DNA of 64,000 nucleotides from Pelomonas sp. CA6. GTDB taxonomy: Bacteria > Pseudomonadota > Gammaproteobacteria > Burkholderiales > Burkholderiaceae_C. The stretch is from positions 124,001 through 188,000 of the forward strand of contig NZ_JAKZFD010000009.1 in NCBI RefSeq assembly GCF_022549225.1, in the 5' to 3' direction. The notes beneath the pieces are model-generated. The model was not told where the DNA came from. It searched no databases and saw only the letters and a list, made by a program, of their open reading frames with translations. Positions 17,267 through 25,509 of the stretch are shown here, piece after piece. The first letter of the stretch is position 1, and each line of letters starts with the position of its first letter. The position numbers and the translations under genes are program-made.

Positions 17267-18037
17267 CTACAGCGGGCCGTGTTCCGCGAGCCGCTCCAGA
17301 CCCTGCTGGTCCTGCACCTGCACGCGGTAGCCGCGCATGCTGATCAGCCCGCTGTGCTGCAGCTGGCGCATGATGCGCGAGAAGGTTTCGGGCGCCACGC
17401 CCCATTGCGACGCGATGTATTTCTTGCGCTGCTTCAGCTGGATCTGCCCACCCTGTTCGTGGTGCTGCTCCAGCAGCCAGGCCGCGGCGCGGCTGCTGGC
17501 GTCGGGCACGCTGCGGCGCTGGCCCAGCTGCACCAGCCGACGGTTCTGCGCCGCCAGCGCGGCGACCATGGCGGGCATCAACGCGGACCACAGCGCCGGC
17601 CGCAACCGGCCCAGCGCCTGCAGATCACCCAGCGAAAAGCCGTGCACCGTGGAGGCCTCGGCGGCCACCGCTTCCTCGAGATAGCTGCCGCCCAGCCAGG
17701 CGCTGGTCAGGTCCACCCACTGACCGGCGGACAGCATGCGCGACTGCTGCCACTGCCCCTTGTGGTCATGATGGCCCATGCACAGCGTGCCCGAGACCAG
17801 CAGCCACAGCTCGGTGGCCGGCTGCTGCATGGACAGCAGGGTTTCGTCCGCTTTCAGCGTGCGCGTCTGCCCCAGGCTGGCCAAGGCTTCCAGCGCCTCT
17901 TCACCGGGGTCCTGCCAACCCAGCGCCCGATGCAGCGCCTGCATCAGCGCTTCGCTGGCGGGCATGCCCTTGAGGCCTCCCAGGCCCATCGGCGCGCGTG
18001 CCCGGGCGGCCGGGCTCCCCACCCATTCGTTTCTCAT
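17267..18037 (-). CDS. Crp/Fnr-family transcriptional regulator without an FeS cysteine set
   Basis: 256 residues from ATG at 18037, chosen for its strong ribosome site (GGAGG, 6 bases before the start). A cyclic-nucleotide-binding-like sensor (about 40-150) leads into a dimerisation helix and a winged helix-turn-helix (about 190-245). The recognition helix VAPETFSRIMRQL keeps the E--SR residues that read TTGA half-sites in FNR. Only one cysteine is present (TLCMGHH), so it lacks the four-cysteine cluster of oxygen-sensing FNR and resembles DNR or other cysteine-free members; the signal is unknown. Two matching boxes lie upstream (18072-18109), so autoregulation is likely. Confidence 0.88.
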   Translation of the reverse strand: MRNEWVGSPAARARAPMGLGGLKGMPASEALMQALHRALGWQDPGEEALEALASLGQTRTLKADETLLSMQQPATELWLLVSGTLCMGHHDHKGQWQQSRMLSAGQWVDLTSAWLGGSYLEEAVAAEASTVHGFSLGDLQALGRLRPALWSALMPAMVAALAAQNRRLVQLGQRRSVPDASSRAAAWLLEQHHEQGGQIQLKQRKKYIASQWGVAPETFSRIMRQLQHSGLISMRGYRVQVQDQQGLERLAEHGPL

Positions 18038-18071
18038 GTGCTGCCTCCGACGAGATTGCCTGGCGCCACTC

Positions 18072-18109
18072 TTGCGCAGGCTCAAGACGGCGGCTTTGCG
18101 CTGGCTCAA
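18072..18109 (-). promoter_or_regulatory. Duplicated Crp/Fnr-type boxes upstream of the regulator gene
   Basis: TTGCGCAGGCTCAA (18072-18085) and TTGCGCTGGCTCAA (18096-18109) differ at one base, and both have the TTG-N8-CAA layout of Crp/Fnr sites. Their starts are 24 bases apart, about two helical turns, on the same face of the DNA. They lie 35-72 bases in front of the regulator's start codon. Confidence 0.6.
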
Positions 18110-18161
18110 GCCCCAGGTCACCCCAACCTGGGCGGGAAGCACTGGATGCAGCGAGTTTGAT

Positions 18162-19085
18162 CTAGCTCTTGGAAGACGGCGGCGGCGCGGCGTTGGACGG
18201 CGATGATCCGGCCGGGTGGATCAAGCTCTCCATCAACGCGTCCTTTTCCTGCCATTGCTGCTCCACCCAGGCGGACAGGCGCGCGCGCAAGGCCTTGTCG
18301 GTCTGCGGGTTGCCGCCGACCAGGTCCGCCGGAATCTCGCGCCGCTGCACCCGCACCACGACCGGGCCGCTGCGCCCGCACAGCAGCTGCCAGAAGCTGG
18401 GCGCGCCCTGCGGATAGACCAGGGTCACGTCCAGCAGCGCCTCGAACTGCTCGCCCATGGTCGCCATCGCCATGCCCAGCGCGCCGATCTTGGGACGCAG
18501 CAGATGCCGGTATGGGCTGCGCTGCTGCGCATGCTTGGCGGGCTGGAAGCGCGTGCCTTCGACGAAATTGATCACCGTGGTGGGGATGGTCTTGAACTTC
18601 TCGCAGGCGCGCCGCGTCGTGGCCAGGTCGGCGGCCTGCGCGCCGGCATTGCGTCCGCGCTTCATGAAGGGGAAGTCCAGCGCCCACCAGGCCAGGCCGA
18701 TCACCGGCACCCAGATCAGCTCGTGCTTCAGAAAGAACTTCAGGAAGGGAATGCGGCCATGGAAGACGCGCTGCAGCACCAGAATGTCCACCCAGGTCTG
18801 GTGATTGGGCGACACCAGGTACCAGCCGCGCTCATGCAGCCCGTCCACGCCCTGCACATCCCAGTGCGCCGGCCCGACCGCCGCGATCCAGGCGTTGTTG
18901 ACCGCTACCCAGGCCGAGGCCGCGCCATTGAGCCAGCGATCGCAAGCCCGGCGCAGCGCACCGGCGGGTAGCACCAGCTTCAGCAGCGCGGCCGGAATCA
19001 TCAGGCTGAAATGGAAGATCGTGTTGAGCACCAGCAGCAGGCCGGTCAGCACGCCGCGCAACGGAGCAGGGAGAAATCTCAGCAT
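18162..19085 (-). CDS. PlsC-type acyltransferase (lysophosphatidate acyltransferase-like, YihG group)
   Basis: 307 residues from ATG at 19085, preceded by AAGGA at 8 bases; ATGs further upstream lack a ribosome site. It has an N-terminal hydrophobic segment (about 10-45), the catalytic NHxxxxD motif NHQTWVD (Asn94-Asp100) and the glycerol-phosphate-binding block FVEGTRF. Length and the FLKFFLKHELIWVPVIG block match the YihG/YihG-like inner-membrane acyltransferases rather than the shorter PlsC. The usual role is to add an acyl chain to lysophosphatidic acid; the precise acceptor is uncertain. It precedes the Crp/Fnr gene on the same strand, and a separate promoter for that gene is likely. Confidence 0.88.
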   Translation of the reverse strand: MLRFLPAPLRGVLTGLLLVLNTIFHFSLMIPAALLKLVLPAGALRRACDRWLNGAASAWVAVNNAWIAAVGPAHWDVQGVDGLHERGWYLVSPNHQTWVDILVLQRVFHGRIPFLKFFLKHELIWVPVIGLAWWALDFPFMKRGRNAGAQAADLATTRRACEKFKTIPTTVINFVEGTRFQPAKHAQQRSPYRHLLRPKIGALGMAMATMGEQFEALLDVTLVYPQGAPSFWQLLCGRSGPVVVRVQRREIPADLVGGNPQTDKALRARLSAWVEQQWQEKDALMESLIHPAGSSPSNAAPPPSSKS

Positions 19086-19295
19086 GGAGTCCTTCATCAA
19101 GACGACACAGGGCCGGGCAGGCAAAGCGGCTATTGTCCACGGCCGCTGCGCCTTCCGACCGCCCCGCCCGCCTCCGCCGTCCCCCTTGATGGCGGCCGAC
19201 TTTAAGGTAGATCAAGGAGTTTGCTTTCGCCGCCCCCAGCGCTCAGAATGCGCGGGCTTGGGCGTCCACGATGGACGTGCCCGACAAGGAAGCCG

Positions 19296-19757
19296 ATGCG
19301 ACTGACCACGATGACCGACTATGCGCTGCGCCTGCTGATCTACCTCGGTCGGCACCCAGATCGCTTGTGCACCATCGCCGAAGTCGCGCAGGCCTACCAG
19401 ATTTCCGAGGCCCACTTGACCAAGATCACCCACCAGCTGGGCCTGGGCGGCTGGATACAGACCGTACGCGGCAAGGGCGGTGGCATGCGCCTGGCGCTGG
19501 CGCCGGAACAGATCAGCGTCGGACGCCTGGTGCGCAGCGTGGAGCCGGACTTCGCGCTGGTCGAATGCCTCGGCGAACAGGACGACTGCAGCCTCAGCGG
19601 TCGCTGCCGGCTTACCGGCATCCTGGGCGAGGCGCTGGCGGCCTTCCAGCAGACGTTGGAGCGCTACACGCTGGCCGACCTGCTGGCGGCACCGCCAGCC
19701 CGCGCCGCGCGTCGCCAGACCGTGGTGTCGCCGCCGGTCCGGCACCGCACGACCTGA
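19296..19757 (+). CDS. nsrR: Rrf2-family regulator, NsrR-like nitric-oxide sensor
   Basis: 153 residues from ATG at 19296 (AAGGA ribosome site). It opens with MRLTTMTDYALRLLIYL, the NsrR signature, followed by the winged helix (ISEAHLTKITHQLG). The three iron-sulfur ligands are Cys91, Cys98 and Cys104 in ECLGEQDDCSLSGRC. NsrR represses NO-detoxification genes until NO attacks its cluster. No hmp or nor gene lies beside it; the next gene is a nitronate monooxygenase. A weak Fnr-like site (TTAAGGTAGATCAA, 19202-19215) lies upstream. Confidence 0.9.
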   Translation: MRLTTMTDYALRLLIYLGRHPDRLCTIAEVAQAYQISEAHLTKITHQLGLGGWIQTVRGKGGGMRLALAPEQISVGRLVRSVEPDFALVECLGEQDDCSLSGRCRLTGILGEALAAFQQTLERYTLADLLAAPPARAARRQTVVSPPVRHRTT

Positions 19758-19767
19758 CTTGGCTCAA
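19754..19767 (+). promoter_or_regulatory. Crp/Fnr-like box upstream of the nitronate monooxygenase
   Basis: CTGACTTGGCTCAA shares the TGGCTCAA half with the boxes at 18096-18109 and 18072-18085; its left half is weaker (CTG rather than TTG). It overlaps the nsrR stop. A possible -10 (TGATAC, 19787-19792) lies about 20 bases further on, which would place the box near -40, the usual activator position. Confidence 0.35.
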
Positions 19768-19835
19768 AACCCTGAGGCCAGCGGCTTGATACGGTCCAGG
19801 GTTCCATCACCCTGCGCCCATTTCGGGCCACGACC

Positions 19836-21080
19836 ATGAGCCAGCCCCTGTCCTCTCCTGCCGCCGCATCGCCCAGCCTGGCCCCCGATCTGCAGGACTG
19901 CTGGAGCGGCAGCGGCCTGCGCCCGCTGCAGTTGCGCGGACGCAGCCTGCTGCCCATCGTGCAGGGCGGCATGGGCGTGGGCGTCAGCGCCCAGCAGCTG
20001 GCCGGCGCGGTGGCCTCGGCCGGCGGCATGGGCACGATCAGCTCGGTGGACCTGCGACGCCTGCATCCGGACCTGATGGCGCGCAGCGCCGGCCCGCTGG
20101 GCGACCCCGAGACCAAGAAGCGCATCAACGACGCCAACCTGGAGGCCATCGCGCGCGAGATCGGCGGCGCGCGCGAGCGCGCCCAGGGGCGAGGCCTGGT
20201 CGCGATCAACGTGATGCGCGCGCTGGACGCCTATGCCGAGTCGGTGAAGCAGGCCCTGGCCTGCGGCGTCGACGCGGTCGTCGTCGGTGCCGGGCTGCCG
20301 CTGGACCTGCCCGACCTGGCCCAGGACCATCCCGACACCCTGCTGGTGCCCATCCTCAGCGATGCGCGCGGCGTGCAACTGCTGATGCGCAAGTGGGAAC
20401 GCAAAAAGCGCCTGCCCGATGCGGTGGTGATCGAGCACCCGGCGCATGCCGGCGGCCACCTTGGCGCGGCGCGCATCGCCGACCTGCCCGACGGCCGCTT
20501 CGAATTCGAGCGCGTGATCCCCGAATGCCTGGCCTTCTTCCGCCAGGCCGGCGTCGAAGGCCGCATCCCGCTGATCGCCGCCGGCGGCATCCGCAGCCAC
20601 CAGGACATACGCCGGCTGCAAGACCTGGGCGCCGACGCGGTGCAACTGGGCACGCCTTTCGCCGTCACCGAGGAATGCGATGCCGCGCCCGAGTTCAAGC
20701 GCGTGCTGGCCGAGGCCCGCGACGAGGACATGGTGGAGTTCACCAGCGTCGCCGGCCTGCCCGCCCGCGCGGTGCGCACGCCCTGGCTGAACGCCTACCT
20801 GAAGGTGGAGTCCAAGCTGCAGGCGGTGGCGCAGATCAAGAAGCGCTGCACCAAGGCCTTCGATTGCCTCGCCCAGTGCGGACTGCGCGATGGCTTCAAG
20901 GACTGGGGCCAGTTCTGCATCGACCATCAGCTGGCCGCCGCGCTGCGCGGCGATCTCTCCAAGGGCCTGTTCTTCCGCGGCAAGGGCGCCCTGCCCTTCG
21001 GCGACCAGGTGCGCTCGGTGATGGACCTGATGAAGCACCTGCTGACCCCGCTGCCCAGCTCCGCCACCGCCGGCGCATGA
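19836..21080 (+). CDS. Nitronate monooxygenase (2-nitropropane dioxygenase family)
   Basis: 414 residues, FMN-binding TIM barrel. LLPIVQGGMGVGVSAQQLAGAVASAGGMGTIS is the family's N-terminal signature. VIEHPAHAGGHLG carries the flavin-loop histidine region, and IAAGGIRSHQDIRRLQDLGADAVQLGTPF binds the FMN phosphate. The enzyme oxidises nitronates with oxygen, releasing nitrite. The C-terminal tail with several cysteines (KKRCTKAFDCLAQCGLRDG) is shared by a subgroup often annotated as nitronate monooxygenase without tested substrate. It follows nsrR by 78 bases, giving a nitrogen-oxide stress theme. Confidence 0.88.
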   Translation: MSQPLSSPAAASPSLAPDLQDCWSGSGLRPLQLRGRSLLPIVQGGMGVGVSAQQLAGAVASAGGMGTISSVDLRRLHPDLMARSAGPLGDPETKKRINDANLEAIAREIGGARERAQGRGLVAINVMRALDAYAESVKQALACGVDAVVVGAGLPLDLPDLAQDHPDTLLVPILSDARGVQLLMRKWERKKRLPDAVVIEHPAHAGGHLGAARIADLPDGRFEFERVIPECLAFFRQAGVEGRIPLIAAGGIRSHQDIRRLQDLGADAVQLGTPFAVTEECDAAPEFKRVLAEARDEDMVEFTSVAGLPARAVRTPWLNAYLKVESKLQAVAQIKKRCTKAFDCLAQCGLRDGFKDWGQFCIDHQLAAALRGDLSKGLFFRGKGALPFGDQVRSVMDLMKHLLTPLPSSATAGA

Positions 21081-21206
21081 CTTCCCGCATGGGCGATTGA
21101 TCGCCAGACGCACCCGCGGCGGCGCGGGCGGTACAAACGACGATGCATCGGGGGCGTCGCGCTGACTATGCTGTGCGACGTCAAACCATCCCCGAAGACG
21201 TCGTCG

Positions 21207-24200
21207 ATGAAGCACAAGACCTGGCCCTCGCCGCGCGCCGCCGCGGCGCTCGCCGCCCTGCTGAGCCTGGCCCTCCCCGCCGCCACGCAGGCCCAGAACG
21301 CCGACAAGGGCAGCGCCGAGAAAGCCCCGGGCGCCGCGCGCTGGGACGTCAACGCGCCGCCGGGCCCGTCCACCCGCGCGCAGCTCGATGTGCGCAGCGG
21401 CACCTGGATGAGCGTGGACGTCAGCCCGGACGGCCGCTGGATCGTCTTCGACCTGCTCGGCGAGATCTACCTGATGCCCGCCGAGGGTGGCGAGGCACGC
21501 CCGCTGACGCGTTCCATCGCCTGGGACATGCAGCCGCGCTTCTCGCCGGATGGGCGCCAGATCGCCTATGTCTCGGACGCCGGCGGCGGCGACAACATCT
21601 GGGTGATGAATGTCGACGGCAGCGGCGCGCGGGCGATCAGCAAGGAGGACTACCGCCTGCTGAACAACCCAGTCTGGCATCCGAGCGGCCGCTACATCGC
21701 CGCGCGCAAGCATTTCACCGGCACGCGCTCGCTGGGCTCCGGCGAGATCTGGCTCTACCACCTGGATGGCGGCAAGGGCCAGCAGCTCAACGAAAAGCCC
21801 AACTGGCAGAAGGACCTGGGCGAACCGGCGCTGTCACCGGACGGGCGCTACCTCTACTACTCGCAGGACGCCACCGCGGGGCGCAGCTTCGAGTACAACA
21901 AAGACAGCAACACCGAGATCTTCCGCATCTACCGCCAGGACCTGAAGGACGGCACGGTGGAGCCTTTCGTCACCGGTCCGGGCGGCGCGATCCGTCCGAC
22001 GCCATCGCCGGACGGGCGGCATCTCGCCTTCATCCGTCGCGTGCGCGCCGACGATGATCGCCAGGCCAGCGCCCTCTTCCTGAAGGACCTGAAGACCGGC
22101 CGCGAGACGCGCGCCTGGACCGGGCTGGAGCGCGACATGCAGGAGTCCTGGTCCATCCAGGGCGTCTACCCCGGCATCGCCTGGACGCCGGACAGCAAGG
22201 CCGTGGTCGCCTGGGCCGAGGGCAAGCTCTGGCGCATCGATCCGTTCAAGGGCGCGGCGGCCGAGATTCCCTTCCATGTGAAGGACAGCCGGGAGGTCCG
22301 CGAGGCGCTGCGCCTGCCGCAAGACCTGACCCCGAAGCCTTTCGAGGCACAGCAGCTGCGCTGGGTGAAAGTGGCGCCGGACGGCCGCCGCGTGGTCTAT
22401 TCGGCGCTGGGCCAGCTCTGGCTACGCGATCTGCCGCAGGGCGAGCCGCGGCGGGTCACGCAACAGAATGACCAGCTGGAGTTCTTCCCCAGCTTCTCGC
22501 GCGATGGCCGCGAACTGGTCTATGTGAGCTGGAGCGACGCCCGCCAGGGCCGCGTGATCCGCCGCGACCTCGCCAGCGGCCGCGAGACCGTGCTGACGCC
22601 CGAGGCCGGCAAATACCTGAGCCCGGTGTTCTCGCCGGACGGCCGCCAGGTGGCCTATGTGAAGTCCCGAGGCGGCTACCTCACCGCGCCGTGGAACGGC
22701 ATGGACCCCGGCGTCTACCTCGTGTCCGCCGACGGCAAGGGCGAGCCCCATCGCATCACCAAGGACGGCGAGGCGCCGCAGTTCGGCGCCGATCCGGGCG
22801 AACTCTATGTGACGCGCAGCAAGCGCAGCAGCGAGGTGGACATGCCCCGGCTGCTGGTGCGCATCCGGCTGGACACGCGCGAGGAGACCGAGCTGGTCAA
22901 GAGCGAGCATGCCAGCGCCTTCGCGGTCTCGCCCGACGGCCGCTGGCTGGGCTACACCGAGCGCTTCCACACCTACCTGACCCCGCTGCCGCCGTCCGGC
23001 AAGCTGCTGTCGGTTGGCCCCAAGGCCGAGGCCATGCCGCAACGCCGACTGGACCTGGACGCCGGCGACTACCTGCACTGGAGCGGCGACAGCCGCGGCC
23101 TGCACTACGCGCTGGGCAACGAGCTGTTCAGCGTGAGCACCGACGCGGCGATGGCCCCCGGCTTCAAGCCGGCATCGAGCGGCCTGAAGATCGCGCCGAC
23201 CGTGCAGCCCGATCGGGTGCGTGGCCGGCTCGCGATCGTCGGGGCACGGCTCATCACGATGAACGCGGCCCGACCGGACGAGGTGATCGAGGACGGCGCG
23301 CTGCTGATCGAGGACGGCCGCATCCTCGCGCTGGGCCCGCGCGCGCAGGTGCAGATCCCGGCCGGTACCGAGCTGATCCAGGCGCAAGGCAAGACCGTGA
23401 TCCCCGGGCTGATCGACGCCCACTGGCACGGCAGCATGGGCGAGACCGAGATCACGCCGCAGCAGAGCTGGGTCAACTACGCGTCGCTGGCCTTCGGGCT
23501 GACCTCGCTGCACGACCCGTCCAACCGCACCAGCGACATCTTCACGCAGGCCGAGATGCAGCGCGCCGGACGCATCGTGGGGCCGCGCATCTTCTCCACC
23601 GGCACCATCCTTTACGGCGCCAAGGCCGACGTCACGGCCGAGATCAACAACCTCGACGACGCGCTGACCCACCTGCGCCGCATGAAGGCCGGCGGCGCGT
23701 TCACGGTGAAGAGCTACAACCAACCGCGGCGCGACCAGCGCCAGCAGGTCATCGAGGCGGCGCGCCAGACCGGCATGATGGTGGTGCCCGAGGGCGGTTC
23801 GCTGTTCCAGATGAACATGAGCATGATCGTCGACGGCCATACCGGCATCGAGCATGCGCTGCCCGTGGCCAAGGTCTATGAGGACGTGCTGCAGCTGTGG
23901 CCGCAGACCCGCGTGGGCTACACGCCCACCCTCAACGTGGCCTATGGCGGGCTGGACGGCGAGCATTACTGGTACGCCCACACCGAGGTCTGGCGCCATC
24001 CCATCCTGAGCCGCTTCGTGCCGCGCAGCGTGCTGCAGCCACGCAGCGTGCGCCGGCCGCTGGCGCCGCTGCAGGACTACAACGTGATCCAGGTCGCGCG
24101 CGCCGCGACCCAGCTGCAGCGCGCCGGCGTGCCGGTCAACATCGGCGCGCACGGCCAGCGCGAAGGCCTGGGCGTGCATTGGGAGATGTGGAGCCTGGCG

Positions 24201-24539
24201 CTGGGCGGCATGACCCCGCTGGAGGCTCTGCGCAGCGCGACGCTGAATCCGGCGCGCTACCTGGGGCTGGATCGCTTCGTCGGATCGCTGGAGCCGGGCA
24301 AGCTGGCCGACCTGGTCATTCTGGACGGCGATGTGCTGAAGGACATCCGCCAGAGCGACCAGATCCGCAGCGTGATGCTGGGTGGCCGCCTCTACGAACT
24401 GCCGACCATGAACGAGGTCTGGCCGCGCCGCAAGCCGCGCGCGCCCTTCTTCTTCGAGGATGCGCGCGGCGAGATGGCGGTGGACGCCGACCTGGCCGCC
24501 GAGGCCGGCGCCCACGGCAGCCACGGCCACCAGCACTGA
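21207..24539 (+). CDS. Exported fusion of a TolB/PD40 propeller and a metal-dependent amidohydrolase
   Basis: 1110 residues from ATG at 21207, which gives a clean signal peptide (about 1-30, ending ATQAQ). Residues about 45-640 hold repeated WD40-like PD40 motifs of the SPDGR type (VSPDGRWIVF, FSPDGRQIAYV, APDGRRVVYSA, VSPDGRWLGY). Residues about 670-1080 form an imidazolonepropionase/adenosine-deaminase-like amidohydrolase: IEDGRILALGP, the metal-binding GLIDAHWHG, GIEHALP, and the closing TLNPARYLG, SLEPGKLADLVILDGD. The tail is His-rich (GSHGHQH). Predicted periplasmic hydrolase, possibly acting on cyclic amides or peptides. It resembles Tol-Pal TolB only in fold. Convergent with the next gene, 5 bases apart. 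Confidence 0.9.
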   Translation: MKHKTWPSPRAAAALAALLSLALPAATQAQNADKGSAEKAPGAARWDVNAPPGPSTRAQLDVRSGTWMSVDVSPDGRWIVFDLLGEIYLMPAEGGEARPLTRSIAWDMQPRFSPDGRQIAYVSDAGGGDNIWVMNVDGSGARAISKEDYRLLNNPVWHPSGRYIAARKHFTGTRSLGSGEIWLYHLDGGKGQQLNEKPNWQKDLGEPALSPDGRYLYYSQDATAGRSFEYNKDSNTEIFRIYRQDLKDGTVEPFVTGPGGAIRPTPSPDGRHLAFIRRVRADDDRQASALFLKDLKTGRETRAWTGLERDMQESWSIQGVYPGIAWTPDSKAVVAWAEGKLWRIDPFKGAAAEIPFHVKDSREVREALRLPQDLTPKPFEAQQLRWVKVAPDGRRVVYSALGQLWLRDLPQGEPRRVTQQNDQLEFFPSFSRDGRELVYVSWSDARQGRVIRRDLASGRETVLTPEAGKYLSPVFSPDGRQVAYVKSRGGYLTAPWNGMDPGVYLVSADGKGEPHRITKDGEAPQFGADPGELYVTRSKRSSEVDMPRLLVRIRLDTREETELVKSEHASAFAVSPDGRWLGYTERFHTYLTPLPPSGKLLSVGPKAEAMPQRRLDLDAGDYLHWSGDSRGLHYALGNELFSVSTDAAMAPGFKPASSGLKIAPTVQPDRVRGRLAIVGARLITMNAARPDEVIEDGALLIEDGRILALGPRAQVQIPAGTELIQAQGKTVIPGLIDAHWHGSMGETEITPQQSWVNYASLAFGLTSLHDPSNRTSDIFTQAEMQRAGRIVGPRIFSTGTILYGAKADVTAEINNLDDALTHLRRMKAGGAFTVKSYNQPRRDQRQQVIEAARQTGMMVVPEGGSLFQMNMSMIVDGHTGIEHALPVAKVYEDVLQLWPQTRVGYTPTLNVAYGGLDGEHYWYAHTEVWRHPILSRFVPRSVLQPRSVRRPLAPLQDYNVIQVARAATQLQRAGVPVNIGAHGQREGLGVHWEMWSLALGGMTPLEALRSATLNPARYLGLDRFVGSLEPGKLADLVILDGDVLKDIRQSDQIRSVMLGGRLYELPTMNEVWPRRKPRAPFFFEDARGEMAVDADLAAEAGAHGSHGHQH

Positions 24540-24544
24540 TCAGT

Positions 24545-25408
24545 TCAGTTGCGCCAGCCCAGCCCGATCGACGCCTGCCAGGCATTGCGCCGCTCGACGA
24601 TGGGGCTGTCCGCCGCCGGGCCCAGCATGCGGCTGACGCCGACGCCGCTGCTGAGCACCCAGTGCGGCCCCAGCGACATCAGCCAGCCCACGCCCGCATG
24701 CACGTCGCGCAGCCCGGCGCCGGGCTGGTAGGCGGGCCAGCGCGGGTGGCCTTCGGGGACGCCGAAATAGCTGCGCAGATTGCGCGCATCGCCGCCGGTG
24801 AGGCCGCCGCCGATGGAGAGTTCCCGCCCGGGCGCATGCCAGAGGCGCCAGGACAGGTCCGTGTTCAGCACCATGCCGCCCTTGTGGCCCAGCAGGTCCT
24901 GCGACAGGGCCGCCGACCATTGCCAGTCCGGCGCGAAATTCCAGCTGCCGTAGAAGCGGGCCCGCAGGGTTCGTTTGACGTCGGGCAGTCCCGCGGTGTT
25001 CTCGCTGCGGCTGCTGTTGCGACCGTTGTCCATGCGCAGCGCCACGCCCAGGCGCAGGTCGCCACGGCGCAGCAACTCGGTGCTGGCGCCCGGGCCGGCC
25101 GCGCCGCGGCCGAAGCCCAGCATGGACCCGGCGGACGATGACGAGATGCGCCAGCGGCCCCAGCGCAGCGCGAACAGCGGGCGCAGCTTGAGCTCGCGCG
25201 AGCTGGCGCCTTCGCCATCGGGCTGGGAGACCAGCTGCGCTCCCAGCAGATAACGCAACTCAGGCTCCTCGTCGCCTTGCGCCGGCTTGCGCTCAGGCTC
25301 GGCACGCGCCGCGGGTTGGGGTTGCGAGACGGGTGGGCTCGGGTCCACCGGCTGGGCTTGTGCCGCGCCGGCCAGACCGGCGAGCAGAACGGGGATGGCG
25401 GGCGTCAT
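24545..25408 (-). CDS. MipA/OmpV-family outer membrane protein
   Basis: 287 residues. Signal peptide 1-18 (PVLLAGLAGAAQA), a Pro-rich linker (19-45), then amphipathic beta strands with aromatic girdles, ending WQASIGLGWRN. The LRPLFALRWGRW and DLSWRLWHAPGRELSIGGG blocks and the YFGVPEGHPRWPAYQPGAGLRD region match MipA/OmpV proteins, where YFGV is a hallmark. Likely an outer-membrane barrel. MipA scaffolds murein enzymes in E. coli, but that role cannot be assumed here. No strong ribosome site precedes the ATG. Confidence 0.82.
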   Translation of the reverse strand: MTPAIPVLLAGLAGAAQAQPVDPSPPVSQPQPAARAEPERKPAQGDEEPELRYLLGAQLVSQPDGEGASSRELKLRPLFALRWGRWRISSSSAGSMLGFGRGAAGPGASTELLRRGDLRLGVALRMDNGRNSSRSENTAGLPDVKRTLRARFYGSWNFAPDWQWSAALSQDLLGHKGGMVLNTDLSWRLWHAPGRELSIGGGLTGGDARNLRSYFGVPEGHPRWPAYQPGAGLRDVHAGVGWLMSLGPHWVLSSGVGVSRMLGPAADSPIVERRNAWQASIGLGWRN

Positions 25409-25424
25409 GCGCCCATCTTGCCAT

Positions 25425-25440
25425 GCGCCCCATCGGGCGC
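25425..25440 (-). terminator. Hairpin between tdh and the MipA-like gene
   Basis: GCGCCC, CATC, GGGCGC: a perfect 6-base stem in the 101-base gap downstream of tdh. No T-run. It may end the kbl-tdh message or sit in the leader of the MipA-like gene. Confidence 0.35.
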
Positions 25441-25509
25441 CAAATGCGTCCCAATGTCGCGTCCGGGGTCAGGCCTTGCCGGTGCGCGGTCAGGTCGACG
25501 GGGGCCTTC

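Noticed and set aside
19184-19217. CCTTGAT...ATCAAGG as an FNR site for nsrR
   Set aside because: The half-sites are 20 bases apart, far more than the 4 bases of an FNR box. Only the weaker TTAAGGTAGATCAA remains possible.
24540-24544. Terminator between the amidohydrolase and MipA-like genes
   Set aside because: The gap is 5 bases. Any terminator would have to lie inside coding sequence, and no convincing stem was seen.
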